From NCBI RefSeq assembly GCF_030913705.1, contig NZ_CP133190.1, forward strand, positions 1,860,001 through 1,924,000: a DNA stretch of 64,000 nucleotides, given 5' to 3'. The notes beneath the pieces are model-generated. The model did no database searches. It had not been told where the DNA came from and saw only the letters and a program-made list of their open reading frames with translations. Shown here piece after piece: positions 16,486 to 26,393 of this stretch; the first letter of the stretch is position 1; each line of letters opens with the position of its first letter. The stretch comes from Anaerocolumna sp. MB42-C2 (lineage in GTDB: Bacteria > Bacillota > Clostridia > Lachnospirales > Lachnospiraceae). The position numbers were made by a program, and so were the translations under genes.

Positions 16486-17922
16486 TTATCTGCACCATTC
16501 ATTCCCTGTAGGCACTGAAATGTAGAAATTACTCCCTTCGTCTAATGTACTATCCACCCATATATCTCCATGATTACGTTGAATGATTTGCCTGCAGAAC
16601 AGCAAACCCAAACCAATACCTAATTCTCCCTCTGTGCCAATGGAAGGCGTGCATTCCACATCCTGAAAAAGCAATTGTACTTTTTCCGATTCCATACCTA
16701 TTCCAGTGTCTCTCACAGATATAATTACATAATCATTTTCTTTTTGTGCGGTTATTACTATTTTTCCATTTCTATTTGTAAACTTTACTGCGTTAGAAAG
16801 AAGATTTCTTAAAACAATCTGTAACATCCCCTTATCGGCATATACAAAAAGATCCTCCTGGATACTGGCCTTTATATTGATGTTTTTATGATCTGCTTTT
16901 ATCTTTATAGAATTAACAGTATCCTGTACCAGCATAGCCAGTTTCCACTTCATAGGCAAATAGATATTACTGGTCTGCTTACTTTGAAAATATTCCAGCA
17001 TACTATCGACTATTAAAAAAATATTTTTTACCTGCTTTTGAATCTCTCTCACTAATAATTTGTTATCCAATTGATTCAATTCCTGCTTGTCCAGAATATC
17101 TGTAAGATTAATAAGCATATCCAGCGGTTCCCTTATGTCATATGCCACTATGTTTATCAGTCTGTCTTTTAACGTATTAAGTGTTTCCAATTGTGCCGAT
17201 GTAGAAGTTAAATCTTCAAGATTTTTTTTGCTAGTGGTTATATCCGATAATATCATAATTTTCCCTAAATAAGTCTTTTCGTTATTAATAAAGGTTAACT
17301 TCATTTTATAAATCCTTACAATATCTTCTTTGGGAACATGGAATTGTATTTCTCTTAGTTCATTACTTTTTAAGGTTTCAATTACTACCGGATAACTGGT
17401 AAATATTAATTCAATATCATTATTACGGGGTGTTATTTCCTTTAATTCGGGAATTAATATACACGCCGGTTTATTATATAAAATAATCTGATTCTTTTCA
17501 TTAAATACGACTGCCCCGTCGGATATTGACTCAAGTATTTTATCAACTTCAATAGGTGTAATTGTAGATACATTATGCTTAATCTGATAAAACACCCAAA
17601 TGATTAAGATACCGGTAATCGTTAAGCCTGCGAGGGTTAAAAATAAAGATAATTCTGTACTGTTCCATATGTATATAATATTTAAAATCCAGGAATTACA
17701 TATACCTATACCCAGAATGATGATTTGTTTCCGTAAGAACTTTCCTGCTTTTAAGTAAATAATCCAAAAAGTAACGAAACAAATTACAATTACAAAGCTA
17801 AAATAAATGATATAACTTATATACCACGGTCCTATTTGCAAAGAAGCTAATGAAATAAATGAATTATTGATAAGACACATGATAAGGAAACAGGCTGTAC
17901 TTAAATAATAATTCTTAAGCAT
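16486..17922 (-). CDS. Membrane sensor kinase-like protein lacking the phospho-accepting His
   Basis: 478 residues: four hydrophobic segments in residues 8-115, a PAS-like domain (about 125-230), a dimerisation H-box region (about 245-310) and an HATPase domain to the end. The ATP-binding N, G1 and G2 boxes (NLLSNAVKF, DTGIGM, GIGLGLLFC) look intact. The H-box reads IVAYDIREPL, with Tyr261 (TAT) where His (CAT) is expected; the neighbouring kinase has FTHDIRNP at the same place. Autophosphorylation by the usual route would not be possible. It may act as a heterodimer partner or as a regulator. Next gene is the SARP-like response regulator. Confidence 0.88.
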   Translation of the reverse strand: MLKNYYLSTACFLIMCLINNSFISLASLQIGPWYISYIIYFSFVIVICFVTFWIIYLKAGKFLRKQIIILGIGICNSWILNIIYIWNSTELSLFLTLAGLTITGILIIWVFYQIKHNVSTITPIEVDKILESISDGAVVFNEKNQIILYNKPACILIPELKEITPRNNDIELIFTSYPVVIETLKSNELREIQFHVPKEDIVRIYKMKLTFINNEKTYLGKIMILSDITTSKKNLEDLTSTSAQLETLNTLKDRLINIVAYDIREPLDMLINLTDILDKQELNQLDNKLLVREIQKQVKNIFLIVDSMLEYFQSKQTSNIYLPMKWKLAMLVQDTVNSIKIKADHKNINIKASIQEDLFVYADKGMLQIVLRNLLSNAVKFTNRNGKIVITAQKENDYVIISVRDTGIGMESEKVQLLFQDVECTPSIGTEGELGIGLGLLFCRQIIQRNHGDIWVDSTLDEGSNFYISVPTGNEWCR

Positions 17923-17970
17923 ATATATGTACCCTCGTTGGTAAATAACTTATATATAATCGAATTGAAC

Positions 17971-18100
17971 AAAGTGTCAGCGCACTGACACTTTCACGCC
18001 CTCGCGGACCCTGCAGCAATATACTTCCTATCCGCGAAGCGTGCATCCTGACCGGAGGGCTTTTTTATCTTATAGGACGTATTTTTTATAAGATAAAAAA
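17971..18100. repeat. Palindrome-rich repeat, family B copy 1
   Basis: Left to right: perfect 10-bp hairpin AAAGTGTCAG/CTGACACTTT (17971-17994), a GC-rich core containing CACGC...CGCGGA/TCCGCG...GCGTG, the string GTGCATCCTGACCGGAGGGC (18041-18060), then a perfect 14-bp inverted repeat TTTTTTATCTTATA/TATAAGATAAAAAA (18061-18074 with 18087-18100). It fills the spacer between two kinase genes. Related copies are at 43014-43158 and 43326-43464 and probably 24047-24133. GCCCTC at 17998-18003 can pair with GAGGGC before the T-run, giving a plus-strand terminator. Role unknown. Confidence 0.65.
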
Positions 18101-18126
18101 TAACTGACTTAATATAATAGTATTTA

Positions 18127-20334
18127 CTATAATTTTTTATTGGAATTTAATAATGAAATATAAAATGTACTTCCCACGCCTGGTTTACTCTCAGCCCATA
18201 TTTTTCCTCCACCTTTCATAATAAATTCTTTGCATATTAAAAGCCCCAAGCCGATTCCCTTCTCGCCTGCCGTTCCTAAGGTCGAATTTACATATCCCTC
18301 ATCAAAAAGCTGGCTTAATTTATTTTTATCCATACCAATGCCTGAATCTTTTACTGCAATAATTGTATCATTTGTTGTTAAATATGCCTCCACCCAGATA
18401 TTTCCTCCAAGTTCCGTAAATTTTATCGCATTGGATAAAAGATTACGCAGTACCAGTTCCAGTACCTCCTTATCGGCAAATATTGTAAGTTTATCATTTA
18501 CATTACAGAATATGCTTATCTTCTTTACCCCTGCACTAACCAGGTACATAGATATAGTCTCCTGTAAAATTTCAGTTAAATTCCAAAGTGATGGTTTGAT
18601 AACCAGCCCCTCTCTTTGACTGTTCAGCCATTCCAATAAATTTTCAATGATGTTATACGTGTAGTTTATTTGCTTTTTCACTTCTTCTAATATTTCCGTG
18701 CAATCTGTGTTATACCACTCATTATCCTGTTCTAAAATATCCACCAGACTTACCATGGTAGCAATCGGATTTCTTATATCATGAGTAAATACAGTAAATA
18801 GTTTATCTTTTAATGCATTCATTGACTTCAACTGCTCTGTAACAGCTAATAAATTCCTATGCAAAATGTTATCGGTAATATCCATGATAAAGTATACACC
18901 ATGGGTCAGGCTGCCACTATTACTATAAATTGGTGTACCATTAAACAGTAAATGTTTATCTTCTCCTGCATTTTTCATAATAAAATGAAAGTTTACAACT
19001 TTTTCTCCCCTCAAAACCCTAAGCAATGGAAGTTTATCTTTTTGAATTTCTCTTCCATCCTCATAATAATAGACTCCCTTATGATATGTGTTTATTATCT
19101 TATCCTTCACTATATAAATATTAGGCAAAAAATAGTCCTTTACTGCTTTGCTATAATATATTAGGTTGCCCTGTTTATCTGATATGGATAAACACGCAAT
19201 ATCCGATATAGTATTTATTATTGTTTCCACCTGCAGTTTCTGATCGCTTAACTCTGTGGAAAGATTGACAAGCTGTGATCTATTTGACTCCAAGGCAGTA
19301 CTAAGTTCTTCTTCTTTCATTTTCCGATTCGTAATATCTATAAGAACAGATATGGTTCCACGTTTTTTTCTGTTATTATTATATACAGGATATACTTTAA
19401 CATAATAGTATCTTTTCCTGCCCCATTTCAGAGCATCGATTTCGAATTCATCCGCCTTCATACTCTTGCAGGATTGATACCATCTTGGCCAATTCAATAG
19501 AAAATCTTCCAGTTTCCCGCCTATCAGCTCTTGATTTTCACCGGAAGTATCATAAATAAACTTATCCGCAGCAGCATTTTTATCAATGATCACACCATAA
19601 TTATCTACAGAAATAATACCCTCCTGTACAATGTCAAATATTTTATCCCGAGTGATTGGGGCAATGGAAAATAACTGATACCGGAAGATACTAAAGAAAA
19701 GTATGATACCGGTTATTGATAAGGTTATTGCAATAAACGGCACATGTAATCCCAAATAAGATTTTACGATTATATATATAGAAGCGATTAATGTAGCCAA
19801 TATTCCAATTCCCATAGTGAGGGTTTGCTTTTTGTAATTTACATTAATCTGCTTATGAAAATGGAGTAATAAAATTAATACTACCAATATTATATTAAAC
19901 TCCAACACCATTATAAATAAAGCAAATTGCGCACTGTTAACAGCAAAACTGCCTTTATCTATATAAATATAATTTCTCATCATATGATAGTATGGATCCA
20001 TCCATTGTAATAAAACTCCTAAAACCGGGAAAAAATAGATTCCAAGCATCATAATCGGTTTTAAAATATTTTCCTTGCCTATGTAAATAATGATAAGAAT
20101 TAACAATGTAGGTACTGTTAGTAAAAAACATGTCTGACTTACTGCGCTCCATAAAACTTTTACGGTATCATCATTCACCATTAATTCTTTATAGGAACCT
20201 AAGGTGAATATCGTAATCTCTGACATAAGCAAGGCAAATATAACCGTATATTTTGAATGTTTCATATTATATGCATAGATTGTAAGCAATAAACTAATAA
20301 AAGCGGAAATAGCGGTTAGTATTTGAAAAATCAT
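18127..20334 (-). CDS. Seven-helix membrane sensor histidine kinase with PAS domains
   Basis: 735 residues: seven hydrophobic segments in residues 3-222 (his-kinase 7TM type), a first PAS region (about 228-340, DKIFDIVQEGIISVD start), a coiled stretch, a second PAS region (about 365-490), H-box with His518 (FTHDIRNPIA) and a C-terminal HATPase domain (NLLSNAIKF, DSGIGMD, GIGLGLLIC). All catalytic boxes are present. Its C-terminal half closely resembles the His-less kinase just downstream, suggesting duplication. The ATG at 20334 has only a distant AAGGTG, so the start is moderately sure. Signal unknown. Confidence 0.9.
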   Translation of the reverse strand: MIFQILTAISAFISLLLTIYAYNMKHSKYTVIFALLMSEITIFTLGSYKELMVNDDTVKVLWSAVSQTCFLLTVPTLLILIIIYIGKENILKPIMMLGIYFFPVLGVLLQWMDPYYHMMRNYIYIDKGSFAVNSAQFALFIMVLEFNIILVVLILLLHFHKQINVNYKKQTLTMGIGILATLIASIYIIVKSYLGLHVPFIAITLSITGIILFFSIFRYQLFSIAPITRDKIFDIVQEGIISVDNYGVIIDKNAAADKFIYDTSGENQELIGGKLEDFLLNWPRWYQSCKSMKADEFEIDALKWGRKRYYYVKVYPVYNNNRKKRGTISVLIDITNRKMKEEELSTALESNRSQLVNLSTELSDQKLQVETIINTISDIACLSISDKQGNLIYYSKAVKDYFLPNIYIVKDKIINTYHKGVYYYEDGREIQKDKLPLLRVLRGEKVVNFHFIMKNAGEDKHLLFNGTPIYSNSGSLTHGVYFIMDITDNILHRNLLAVTEQLKSMNALKDKLFTVFTHDIRNPIATMVSLVDILEQDNEWYNTDCTEILEEVKKQINYTYNIIENLLEWLNSQREGLVIKPSLWNLTEILQETISMYLVSAGVKKISIFCNVNDKLTIFADKEVLELVLRNLLSNAIKFTELGGNIWVEAYLTTNDTIIAVKDSGIGMDKNKLSQLFDEGYVNSTLGTAGEKGIGLGLLICKEFIMKGGGKIWAESKPGVGSTFYISLLNSNKKL

Positions 20335-20535
20335 GATTATTTAATTCACCTTATTCAATTGTATATTTTTCCACATAATTTTACCTATAAACAAATTTTA
20401 ACACATGATGTATAGTTTAAGCAATATAGATAAGCAATATATTAGTACAAGAAAACAATACATTATATACAAAAAAAGTTAAGCTAAAAGACCCGTAGTT
20501 ACATTAGAAGTCCCCTCTTCTGCAGGATAAAACTG

Positions 20536-22113
20536 TTAATTGATGTTAGCTTTTTGAAACTCTTCTCTATATTTCGTCGGTGACATACCGGTATTTTTTT
20601 TAAATGCCAGTGAGAAATAATTGGTATCTCTATATCCTACCAACATGGCAATCCTACTGGTTTTAAAATTAGTGGTTTCCAGAAGAAGTTTTGCTTTTTC
20701 AATCCGTTTGCGCACTATGTATTCATTACACCCCTCCCCCGTTACTTTCTTAAATAATCTTGAAAAATAATTTGGTGAAATATATAATACTGCCGCAATG
20801 TTAGAAACCGATAACTCATCGGGCAAATTTTCCTTAATATAATGTTTTGCTTTATCTATGATTTCATGGACATTCTGATCTTCTTTATTCGCAAGTAATT
20901 TTATGAAGAATTGCCTCGTCAATTCAAATAATTCATTCCCACTAACATTCGTAAGGCCTTTTAACAGGATACTAAGGCGGGAATCTGCCTCCTCTCCGGT
21001 ATTACATATAAAGGTATAATAGATAGAAGAAGCCAGTTCAAAACAGCTTTTACGTATATAAGAATCCGAAAGATTGTAAGAATCCGTTGCCTGCCTGAAT
21101 CGGTTAAAAATATATAATACTTTATCGGAATCACCAACATTCACGCACATGGCATTTTTCATCTCTGCAAATACTTCCCGGAACAGATTATCCCTGTTCT
21201 GGGCATATTGGGTTTGAATAATTTCGTTAAAATCATCTTTTTCATATTTTAATAAAGAAACCGCATCATTATAGGACATATATAATAATCCAAATCCAAT
21301 CACCGAATTTCCTACTACCACTTTTGGTTTTTTATTATACTCATCAGTCAATATATCATTTAATTCCTGTATCCATTCTAAAATGCTCCCCTTTTGTTTA
21401 TCCAGAAAAAAAGCTATAACAATTCGTCCTGAATCATCCGTAAAGGTCAATCCCCGGTTTTGAGCATCTACCATACCGATACAGATATTTTTAACAGACA
21501 GGGCAATAAAATTTTCTTCCGATTTTCCGTTATCCATATATAAGGTTGGTACCAGTATTGCTGCCTGTATCGGTTGATTATAACTATATTTGTATTTATT
21601 ACAGAATATAGTTATCTGCTCTTCCTGGTTTTGTACCCTCCTGTGAACCAGACCTCTAAGAAATTTCTCAATATTCATCTGCTCTGTAACGGCCAAAGCC
21701 CGGTTTATATTAAAATTAACGACTTTTTCTGAATTTTTCTCATTCAGGTATGTTACCTGCTTTTTTACTGCCTCAATTAATTGAGTCTCATCAATCGGCT
21801 TTAAAAAAAAATCATGTACCTTTAGTTTAATACACTGCCTGGCATATTCAAATTTATCATAACCGGTTAATACTAAAATTCTAATATCCGGTAAAATTAT
21901 CTTAACCCTGTCAATTAAATCTAAACCCGTCATTTCATCCATATTAATATCCGTAATCATAATCTCCGGCTTATTTTCTTTTATAATTTCTAATGCTTCC
22001 TTACCGGATTTTGCAACGAAAACTTCTCCGATTCCAAGCGTGTTCCAGGGTATAACTTTCCTCATACCCATTCTTATCATTTTTTCATCATCTACTATAA
22101 TCGCCTTATACAT
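20536..22113 (-). CDS. AraC-type response regulator (YesN family)
   Basis: 525 residues. Receiver domain at residues 1-120 (YKAIIVDDEKMIR; phospho-Asp in IMITDINMDEMTGL near residue 55; Lys in FFLKPID). A long variable middle follows, then an AraC/XylS two-HTH domain in the last 100 residues (NYFSRLFKKVTGEG and the SLAFKKNTGMSPTKYR signature). Partner of the YesM-type kinase gene upstream (22146-23918), 32 bases away. By analogy with YesMN systems it probably activates the ABC transporter/GH3 genes in response to an oligosaccharide. Confidence 0.92.
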   Translation of the reverse strand: MYKAIIVDDEKMIRMGMRKVIPWNTLGIGEVFVAKSGKEALEIIKENKPEIMITDINMDEMTGLDLIDRVKIILPDIRILVLTGYDKFEYARQCIKLKVHDFFLKPIDETQLIEAVKKQVTYLNEKNSEKVVNFNINRALAVTEQMNIEKFLRGLVHRRVQNQEEQITIFCNKYKYSYNQPIQAAILVPTLYMDNGKSEENFIALSVKNICIGMVDAQNRGLTFTDDSGRIVIAFFLDKQKGSILEWIQELNDILTDEYNKKPKVVVGNSVIGFGLLYMSYNDAVSLLKYEKDDFNEIIQTQYAQNRDNLFREVFAEMKNAMCVNVGDSDKVLYIFNRFRQATDSYNLSDSYIRKSCFELASSIYYTFICNTGEEADSRLSILLKGLTNVSGNELFELTRQFFIKLLANKEDQNVHEIIDKAKHYIKENLPDELSVSNIAAVLYISPNYFSRLFKKVTGEGCNEYIVRKRIEKAKLLLETTNFKTSRIAMLVGYRDTNYFSLAFKKNTGMSPTKYREEFQKANIN

Positions 22114-22145
22114 ATAATATCAGCACCCGCTTTTTAACGAATTAT

Positions 22146-23918
22146 TTACAGTACTTCTTCATATTCCATAACAAACCGGCAGGGCAAGTGTATGATAACA
22201 GTAACACCACCCAGTTCGTTTCTTTCATAATGAAGTCCATATTCTTTCCCAAATAATATCTCAATTCTTTTATTTACATTCCGGATACCATAACCGAAAT
22301 CCTTATCATACTCAGATATGGAATTGTTCATATCCTGAATTGCTTCCTCCGTCATTCCGGTTCCATTATCCGAGACCGTAATAAATATCTCATCCCCCTT
22401 TTTTTCAACCCTAATCCAAAGTTTACCTTTTTTTCCTTCCTTTACTTTAATTCCATGATATATGGAATTTTCTACAAGAGGCTGCAAAGTAATTTTGGGT
22501 ATGAGAATGTTCCTGCACGAATCATCCACTATAATATCACTCTCAATGATGTTGTCATAACGGATATTCTGAATAATGAGATAGTTTTTAACATGCTCTA
22601 TCTCCTGTTCCAGATGTATTACATCTTTCCCTCCGCTGAGACACAACCGATAATACTGTGCCAATGCTTTTACCAGTGCAGATATTTCTTCATTTCCGTC
22701 AACCATTGCCTGCCAGTGAATGCAGTCCAGCGTATTATAAAGAAAATGCGGCTGAATCTGTGATTGCAGCGCATTGAAACGAATGTGGTTCATCTGCTGT
22801 TGTTCCAGCTTAACCTGTTCCATAAGGGAATTAATTTCCTTCATCATATAATTAAACCCATAAGCTAATTGTTTGAAATCAGTTCCCACATTTTCCATAT
22901 CAATTCTTACATCTAATTTACCCTCAGCAGCATATTTCATTTCCTTAACAACATATTCTAACGGTTCATAAGTCTTTTTTAATATCTTCTTACAGATTGC
23001 CACCCCAAAGCAGGTAATTGCTACAGTCATAAAAAATAAAAGTGCTACTACAATAATATTATCCCTGTACATATTCATCAATGGAATTCTGCTGACCAGA
23101 TAATAATTCCACTTTCCTATTTTTTTATAACTGTATAGGTTATTCGAAACGCTAAAATTAGCATTATCGCCGTTTAACCTGTCTGCATAGGCGAACTTGG
23201 TTCCGATTGAAAAATCATCTGTACTGGATACCACTACATGATTGCTGTCTACCATAAATACTTCCGAATCAAATTCCGTAATACTGTTTTCCGACAGTCC
23301 GTCAAATAAGCTGGTCTCAAAAATCATACATAACAGACCGGTCTCTTTAATCATTTTAGTTATGGAATAAACTGGGAAGTAAATATTTAACGTATTATGG
23401 CCGTTTCCCAGGTAGACGTCATTAAAACTCATTCGCATCGTTCCGGATTCATAACAAAATAAACTCTTGGCATAATCCATTTTGTACGTCTGATTGAAAT
23501 TTTTAGCTATCTTGGTGATATTACCCTTATATACCATACCATTAAAGTTGTAGCTGAGTATTGCTATATAGTTCATACTGGAATGCATATTTATGGCATT
23601 TTGAAGTGTCTGTTTCGCACTATTAACAAGATTAAAGTAATCTTTATCTTTTTTTCCTGTACATTCTAAATATTCCTGGATGGAATCATCAATGATCATA
23701 GCTATTGCAAATTCATTGTAATCGTCTAGAGTTTTTTCATAATTGGAAGCAAGTGCAGATAATTGATTTTTGGTTATATTATTGGATTGTCTGATAAATG
23801 AATTAATATAAAAGGCCGTGAAGATAACAAGCATGATTACGGAGATACCGTAAATTAAACTTGTAATAATGAAAAATATCTTTTTATCCAGATTCCAGCT
23901 GTTTATATATTTTTTCAT
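22146..23918 (-). CDS. Sensor histidine kinase (YesM family)
   Basis: 590 residues with the chosen start. A membrane segment near residues 12-37, a large extracytoplasmic dCache-like sensor region, a second membrane segment near residue 285, a HAMP region (KKILKKTYEPLEYVVKEM onward), then the HisKA_internal domain with phospho-acceptor His in SQIQPHFLYNTLD and an HATPase domain (LQPLVENSIYHG, DNGTGM). The ATG at 23918 begins a typical membrane N-terminus; eight upstream codons overlap the leader hairpin. It follows a copy of the repeated leader element and precedes its cognate regulator. Confidence 0.92.
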   Translation of the reverse strand: MKKYINSWNLDKKIFFIITSLIYGISVIMLVIFTAFYINSFIRQSNNITKNQLSALASNYEKTLDDYNEFAIAMIIDDSIQEYLECTGKKDKDYFNLVNSAKQTLQNAINMHSSMNYIAILSYNFNGMVYKGNITKIAKNFNQTYKMDYAKSLFCYESGTMRMSFNDVYLGNGHNTLNIYFPVYSITKMIKETGLLCMIFETSLFDGLSENSITEFDSEVFMVDSNHVVVSSTDDFSIGTKFAYADRLNGDNANFSVSNNLYSYKKIGKWNYYLVSRIPLMNMYRDNIIVVALLFFMTVAITCFGVAICKKILKKTYEPLEYVVKEMKYAAEGKLDVRIDMENVGTDFKQLAYGFNYMMKEINSLMEQVKLEQQQMNHIRFNALQSQIQPHFLYNTLDCIHWQAMVDGNEEISALVKALAQYYRLCLSGGKDVIHLEQEIEHVKNYLIIQNIRYDNIIESDIIVDDSCRNILIPKITLQPLVENSIYHGIKVKEGKKGKLWIRVEKKGDEIFITVSDNGTGMTEEAIQDMNNSISEYDKDFGYGIRNVNKRIEILFGKEYGLHYERNELGGVTVIIHLPCRFVMEYEEVL

Positions 23919-23934
23919 TATAATACCCATTGTA

Positions 23935-24044
23935 TAACACATCTGCTCATACTATGTGTTACTGCCACAAATAAAAGTGTGAAAGTCTCTTAAAGTGGCA
24001 TTCCTTCCTCTAAATATATTTTATTTCTAAGATTCGAGTGTCAA
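23935..24044 (-). ncRNA. Leader element before the YesM-type kinase (shortened member of the repeated leader family)
   Basis: Towards the kinase: TTGACACTCGAATCTT (24043-24028), a 21-base gap, AGGAAGGAATGCCAC, ACTTTTATT, GTGGCAGTA, then hairpin TAACACAT/ATGTGTTA (23961-23954 with 23942-23935) and GGGTATTATA before the ATG. TGCCAC (24000-23995) pairs with GTGGCA (23968-23963). Compared with the secD, manD-like and paaK copies it lacks the TTCTTTCAACC arm and half of the middle hairpin. It shares the TTGAYACTCGAATC box with the cbiF leader at the same distance from AGGA. Confidence 0.65.
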
Positions 24045-24046
24045 AA

Positions 24047-24133
24047 GATCCTTCAACCTGCATTTTATGAATATCTGTGTATATCTTGGTCGAAATATTT
24101 CGACTTCGATCGGCCGAGGGCTCTTTTTTCTAT
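24047..24133. repeat. Probable family B repeat, divergent copy
   Basis: On the plus strand CATTTTATGAATATCTG followed by a GTCGAAATATTTCGAC hairpin (24089-24104) and CGGCCGAGGGCTCTTTTTT matches, in order, the CATTTTATTGAAATCTG ... CGGTCGTGCTTTTT series of the copy at 43326-43464. It adjoins the leader element before the kinase gene. Weaker than the other three copies. Confidence 0.45.
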
Positions 24134-24193
24134 TCCTATAATGACTCGCACCTTTTAGAATATTATTATTGGAAATAAGCTAGTTAAAAATAC

Positions 24194-24221
24194 GGGGCAT
24201 GATTCTTTACATACATGCCCC
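24194..24221 (-). terminator. Terminator after the GH3 gene
   Basis: GGGGCATG at 24194-24201 pairs with CATGCCCC at 24214-24221. Read on the minus strand the stem is followed by GTATTTTTAAC. It lies 103 bases after the GH3 stop and would end the ABC-GH3 transcript before the kinase gene. Confidence 0.75.
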
Positions 24222-24323
24222 ATATACTTTCTATCTCTATTTTAACACAATTTAATTAAATCAGCATCTGATTTTTCCAAATTCTGCAAAGTTTTTTTAC
24301 AAAACTAGCATCAGATAAAACTC

Positions 24324-26393
24324 CTACAATTCAACCATACCCTCCAATAAATCATTATTATCGCTGCTGGTTCCTATATACATATCATACTCCATATGTT
24401 CTAACTCCCAACTGGAGGTATCCGTATTGTACCATTTTAATTTTTCCACCGGGCAGGATATCCTTATCTCTTTTTCTTCTCCTGCACTTAAATCAACCCG
24501 GGTAAATCCGCGGAGTATCTTAACCGGCCGGTCTATTTTTGAATTTTTAAATCCCACATACAGCTGAACAACCTGACTTCCCTCCATGAGACCTGTATTT
24601 TTTACCTTGCAGCCTGCAAATACATTCTCGAAATCTGCAGAGAAAGTGGGGTCAATTAATGCAAATTCCGTATAAGACAGACCATAACCATACGGCAATA
24701 ACGGCTTAACACCCTCTTTTTCAAGTTTTGTATAACCATGATAATAATCATACCACTGGGTGTCTGTATCCCAATTAACCTGCGGCAGATCACTTTCTTT
24801 TTCGGGAACCACAAAAGGGAGTTTTCCGCTGGGATTTACATCACCAAATAATATTTCAGCGATAACATTTCCCCCCTCCATACCCGGATAATATGCCATA
24901 AGAATGGCACTGACACAGTCTTTCCACTCCGTCATCATAATCATATTACCGCCCATTAAAACAGCTGCGGAATTTGCGTTTACAGGTCCGATTTCTTTTA
25001 TTAGCCTTATTTCATCCTCATGTAATCCAAGACTTAACCTGTCTCCGCCTATAGCACCGGTATATCCGTCATTCTCACTTTCTGAAATGTATTCTCCTTC
25101 ATCATCATGATCATAACCTACTACAAAGATAACAGCATCTGATTTTTCAGCTATTATTTTCGCTTCATTAAGATCACTTCCATCACAATACAAAACTTGT
25201 GTATCTGGTGCTATGTTTTTTAATCCATCATAAGGACTTACCACATAGGCCGGAAATACACGACTGGATCCCCAGTCACCAATAACTTCTTTCTTACCGA
25301 GTTTGCCGATTAGAGCTACAGTCTTAACCTTGGCTTTATCTAAAGGAAGAAGCTTCCGATCATTTTTTAGTAATGTAATACCTTTTCTTGCGGCTTCTTT
25401 TGCAAGAGCGATATGCTCTTTATTTCCTGCAAACTTTTCTTTGAGATAATCCTCGTTATCTGCCTCGCTAAATGCTAACAAAGTGCGGATAATTCGAACT
25501 GCAGCATCATCAATTTTGGATTCGGGAACCAATCCGTCCTCTACTGCTTTAACCAGTTTATCACCAAAATACTGGGTGCAGCACATTTCCATATTTTGTC
25601 CCCCATTGGCAGCCTCTACCGTATCTTTAACCCCCCAAATAAAGTCGCTCATTACAAATCCGTCAAAATCCCATTCTTCTTTTAACACCTGATTTAATAG
25701 ATAATTATGATGACCGCACTGTCTTCCCTTATAACGATTATAGGAGCTCATAATACTGGCAGCTCCTGCGTCGATACAGTCTTTAAAATGCGGCAAAAAC
25801 ACTTCCCGTTCCGTACGTTTATCACAATCAACACTTACTTTGAACCTGGATATTTCCATTTGATTAAATGCATAATGTTTTACACAGGCAATAACATTTT
25901 TACTTTGTACACCTTTGACCAGGGAGGAACCCATCTGTCCTAGATGAAACGATTCTTCACCATAAGTCTCCTGACTGCGTCCCCACCCTGGATTATAGGG
26001 AAGATTTATGCAGACTCCTGCAAAGGTATTTCCACCAAATGCCCTTACTTCTTCCCCTATTGCCTGGCCTATTCGTTCTTCAAGGTCAGTATCAAAGGTA
26101 GCGCCCCTTAACATGGATACAGGAAAACAGGTGCTTTCTCCGGTTCCGCATACAACACCTCTGGGACCGTCAACAAACAGCATGGGAGGAATATCTTTCT
26201 CCTTAATACCACCTGCCGGGTACGGAACCTTATTATAATGATTATCCGATTCATTGGCTGTTGCTTCTGACATCATTTTTTCCAGACTCCAATTTCCACC
26301 CATTAGTGAGACCTTTTCTTCCAGTGTCAGACTACCTACAATTTCTTTTGCCCTGTCCGAATAGGACAAGCGATATTCCTTATTGCATTTCAT
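24324..26393 (-). CDS. Glycoside hydrolase family 3 beta-glucosidase-type enzyme
   Basis: GH3 enzymes release terminal beta-linked sugars with retention. 689 residues in the usual order: catalytic barrel (residues 1 to about 300) with substrate motifs CVKHYAFNQ (171-179) and the nucleophile Asp250 in FDGFVMSDF; a second alpha/beta-sandwich domain (about 350-550) with GEYISESENDGYTG; and a C-terminal fibronectin-III-like domain (FAGCKVKNTGLMEGSQVVQLYVG, read in parts). No signal peptide, so intracellular: it presumably hydrolyses oligosaccharides imported by the ABC transporter encoded just upstream. Substrate cannot be told from sequence alone. Confidence 0.95.
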   Translation of the reverse strand: MKCNKEYRLSYSDRAKEIVGSLTLEEKVSLMGGNWSLEKMMSEATANESDNHYNKVPYPAGGIKEKDIPPMLFVDGPRGVVCGTGESTCFPVSMLRGATFDTDLEERIGQAIGEEVRAFGGNTFAGVCINLPYNPGWGRSQETYGEESFHLGQMGSSLVKGVQSKNVIACVKHYAFNQMEISRFKVSVDCDKRTEREVFLPHFKDCIDAGAASIMSSYNRYKGRQCGHHNYLLNQVLKEEWDFDGFVMSDFIWGVKDTVEAANGGQNMEMCCTQYFGDKLVKAVEDGLVPESKIDDAAVRIIRTLLAFSEADNEDYLKEKFAGNKEHIALAKEAARKGITLLKNDRKLLPLDKAKVKTVALIGKLGKKEVIGDWGSSRVFPAYVVSPYDGLKNIAPDTQVLYCDGSDLNEAKIIAEKSDAVIFVVGYDHDDEGEYISESENDGYTGAIGGDRLSLGLHEDEIRLIKEIGPVNANSAAVLMGGNMIMMTEWKDCVSAILMAYYPGMEGGNVIAEILFGDVNPSGKLPFVVPEKESDLPQVNWDTDTQWYDYYHGYTKLEKEGVKPLLPYGYGLSYTEFALIDPTFSADFENVFAGCKVKNTGLMEGSQVVQLYVGFKNSKIDRPVKILRGFTRVDLSAGEEKEIRISCPVEKLKWYNTDTSSWELEHMEYDMYIGTSSDNNDLLEGMVEL

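Noticed and set aside
17971..18100. Family B element as a cyclic-di-GMP, THF or guanidine riboswitch
   Set aside because: The conserved cores of those aptamers are not present. Only a loose resemblance of GGATGCAC strings was seen.
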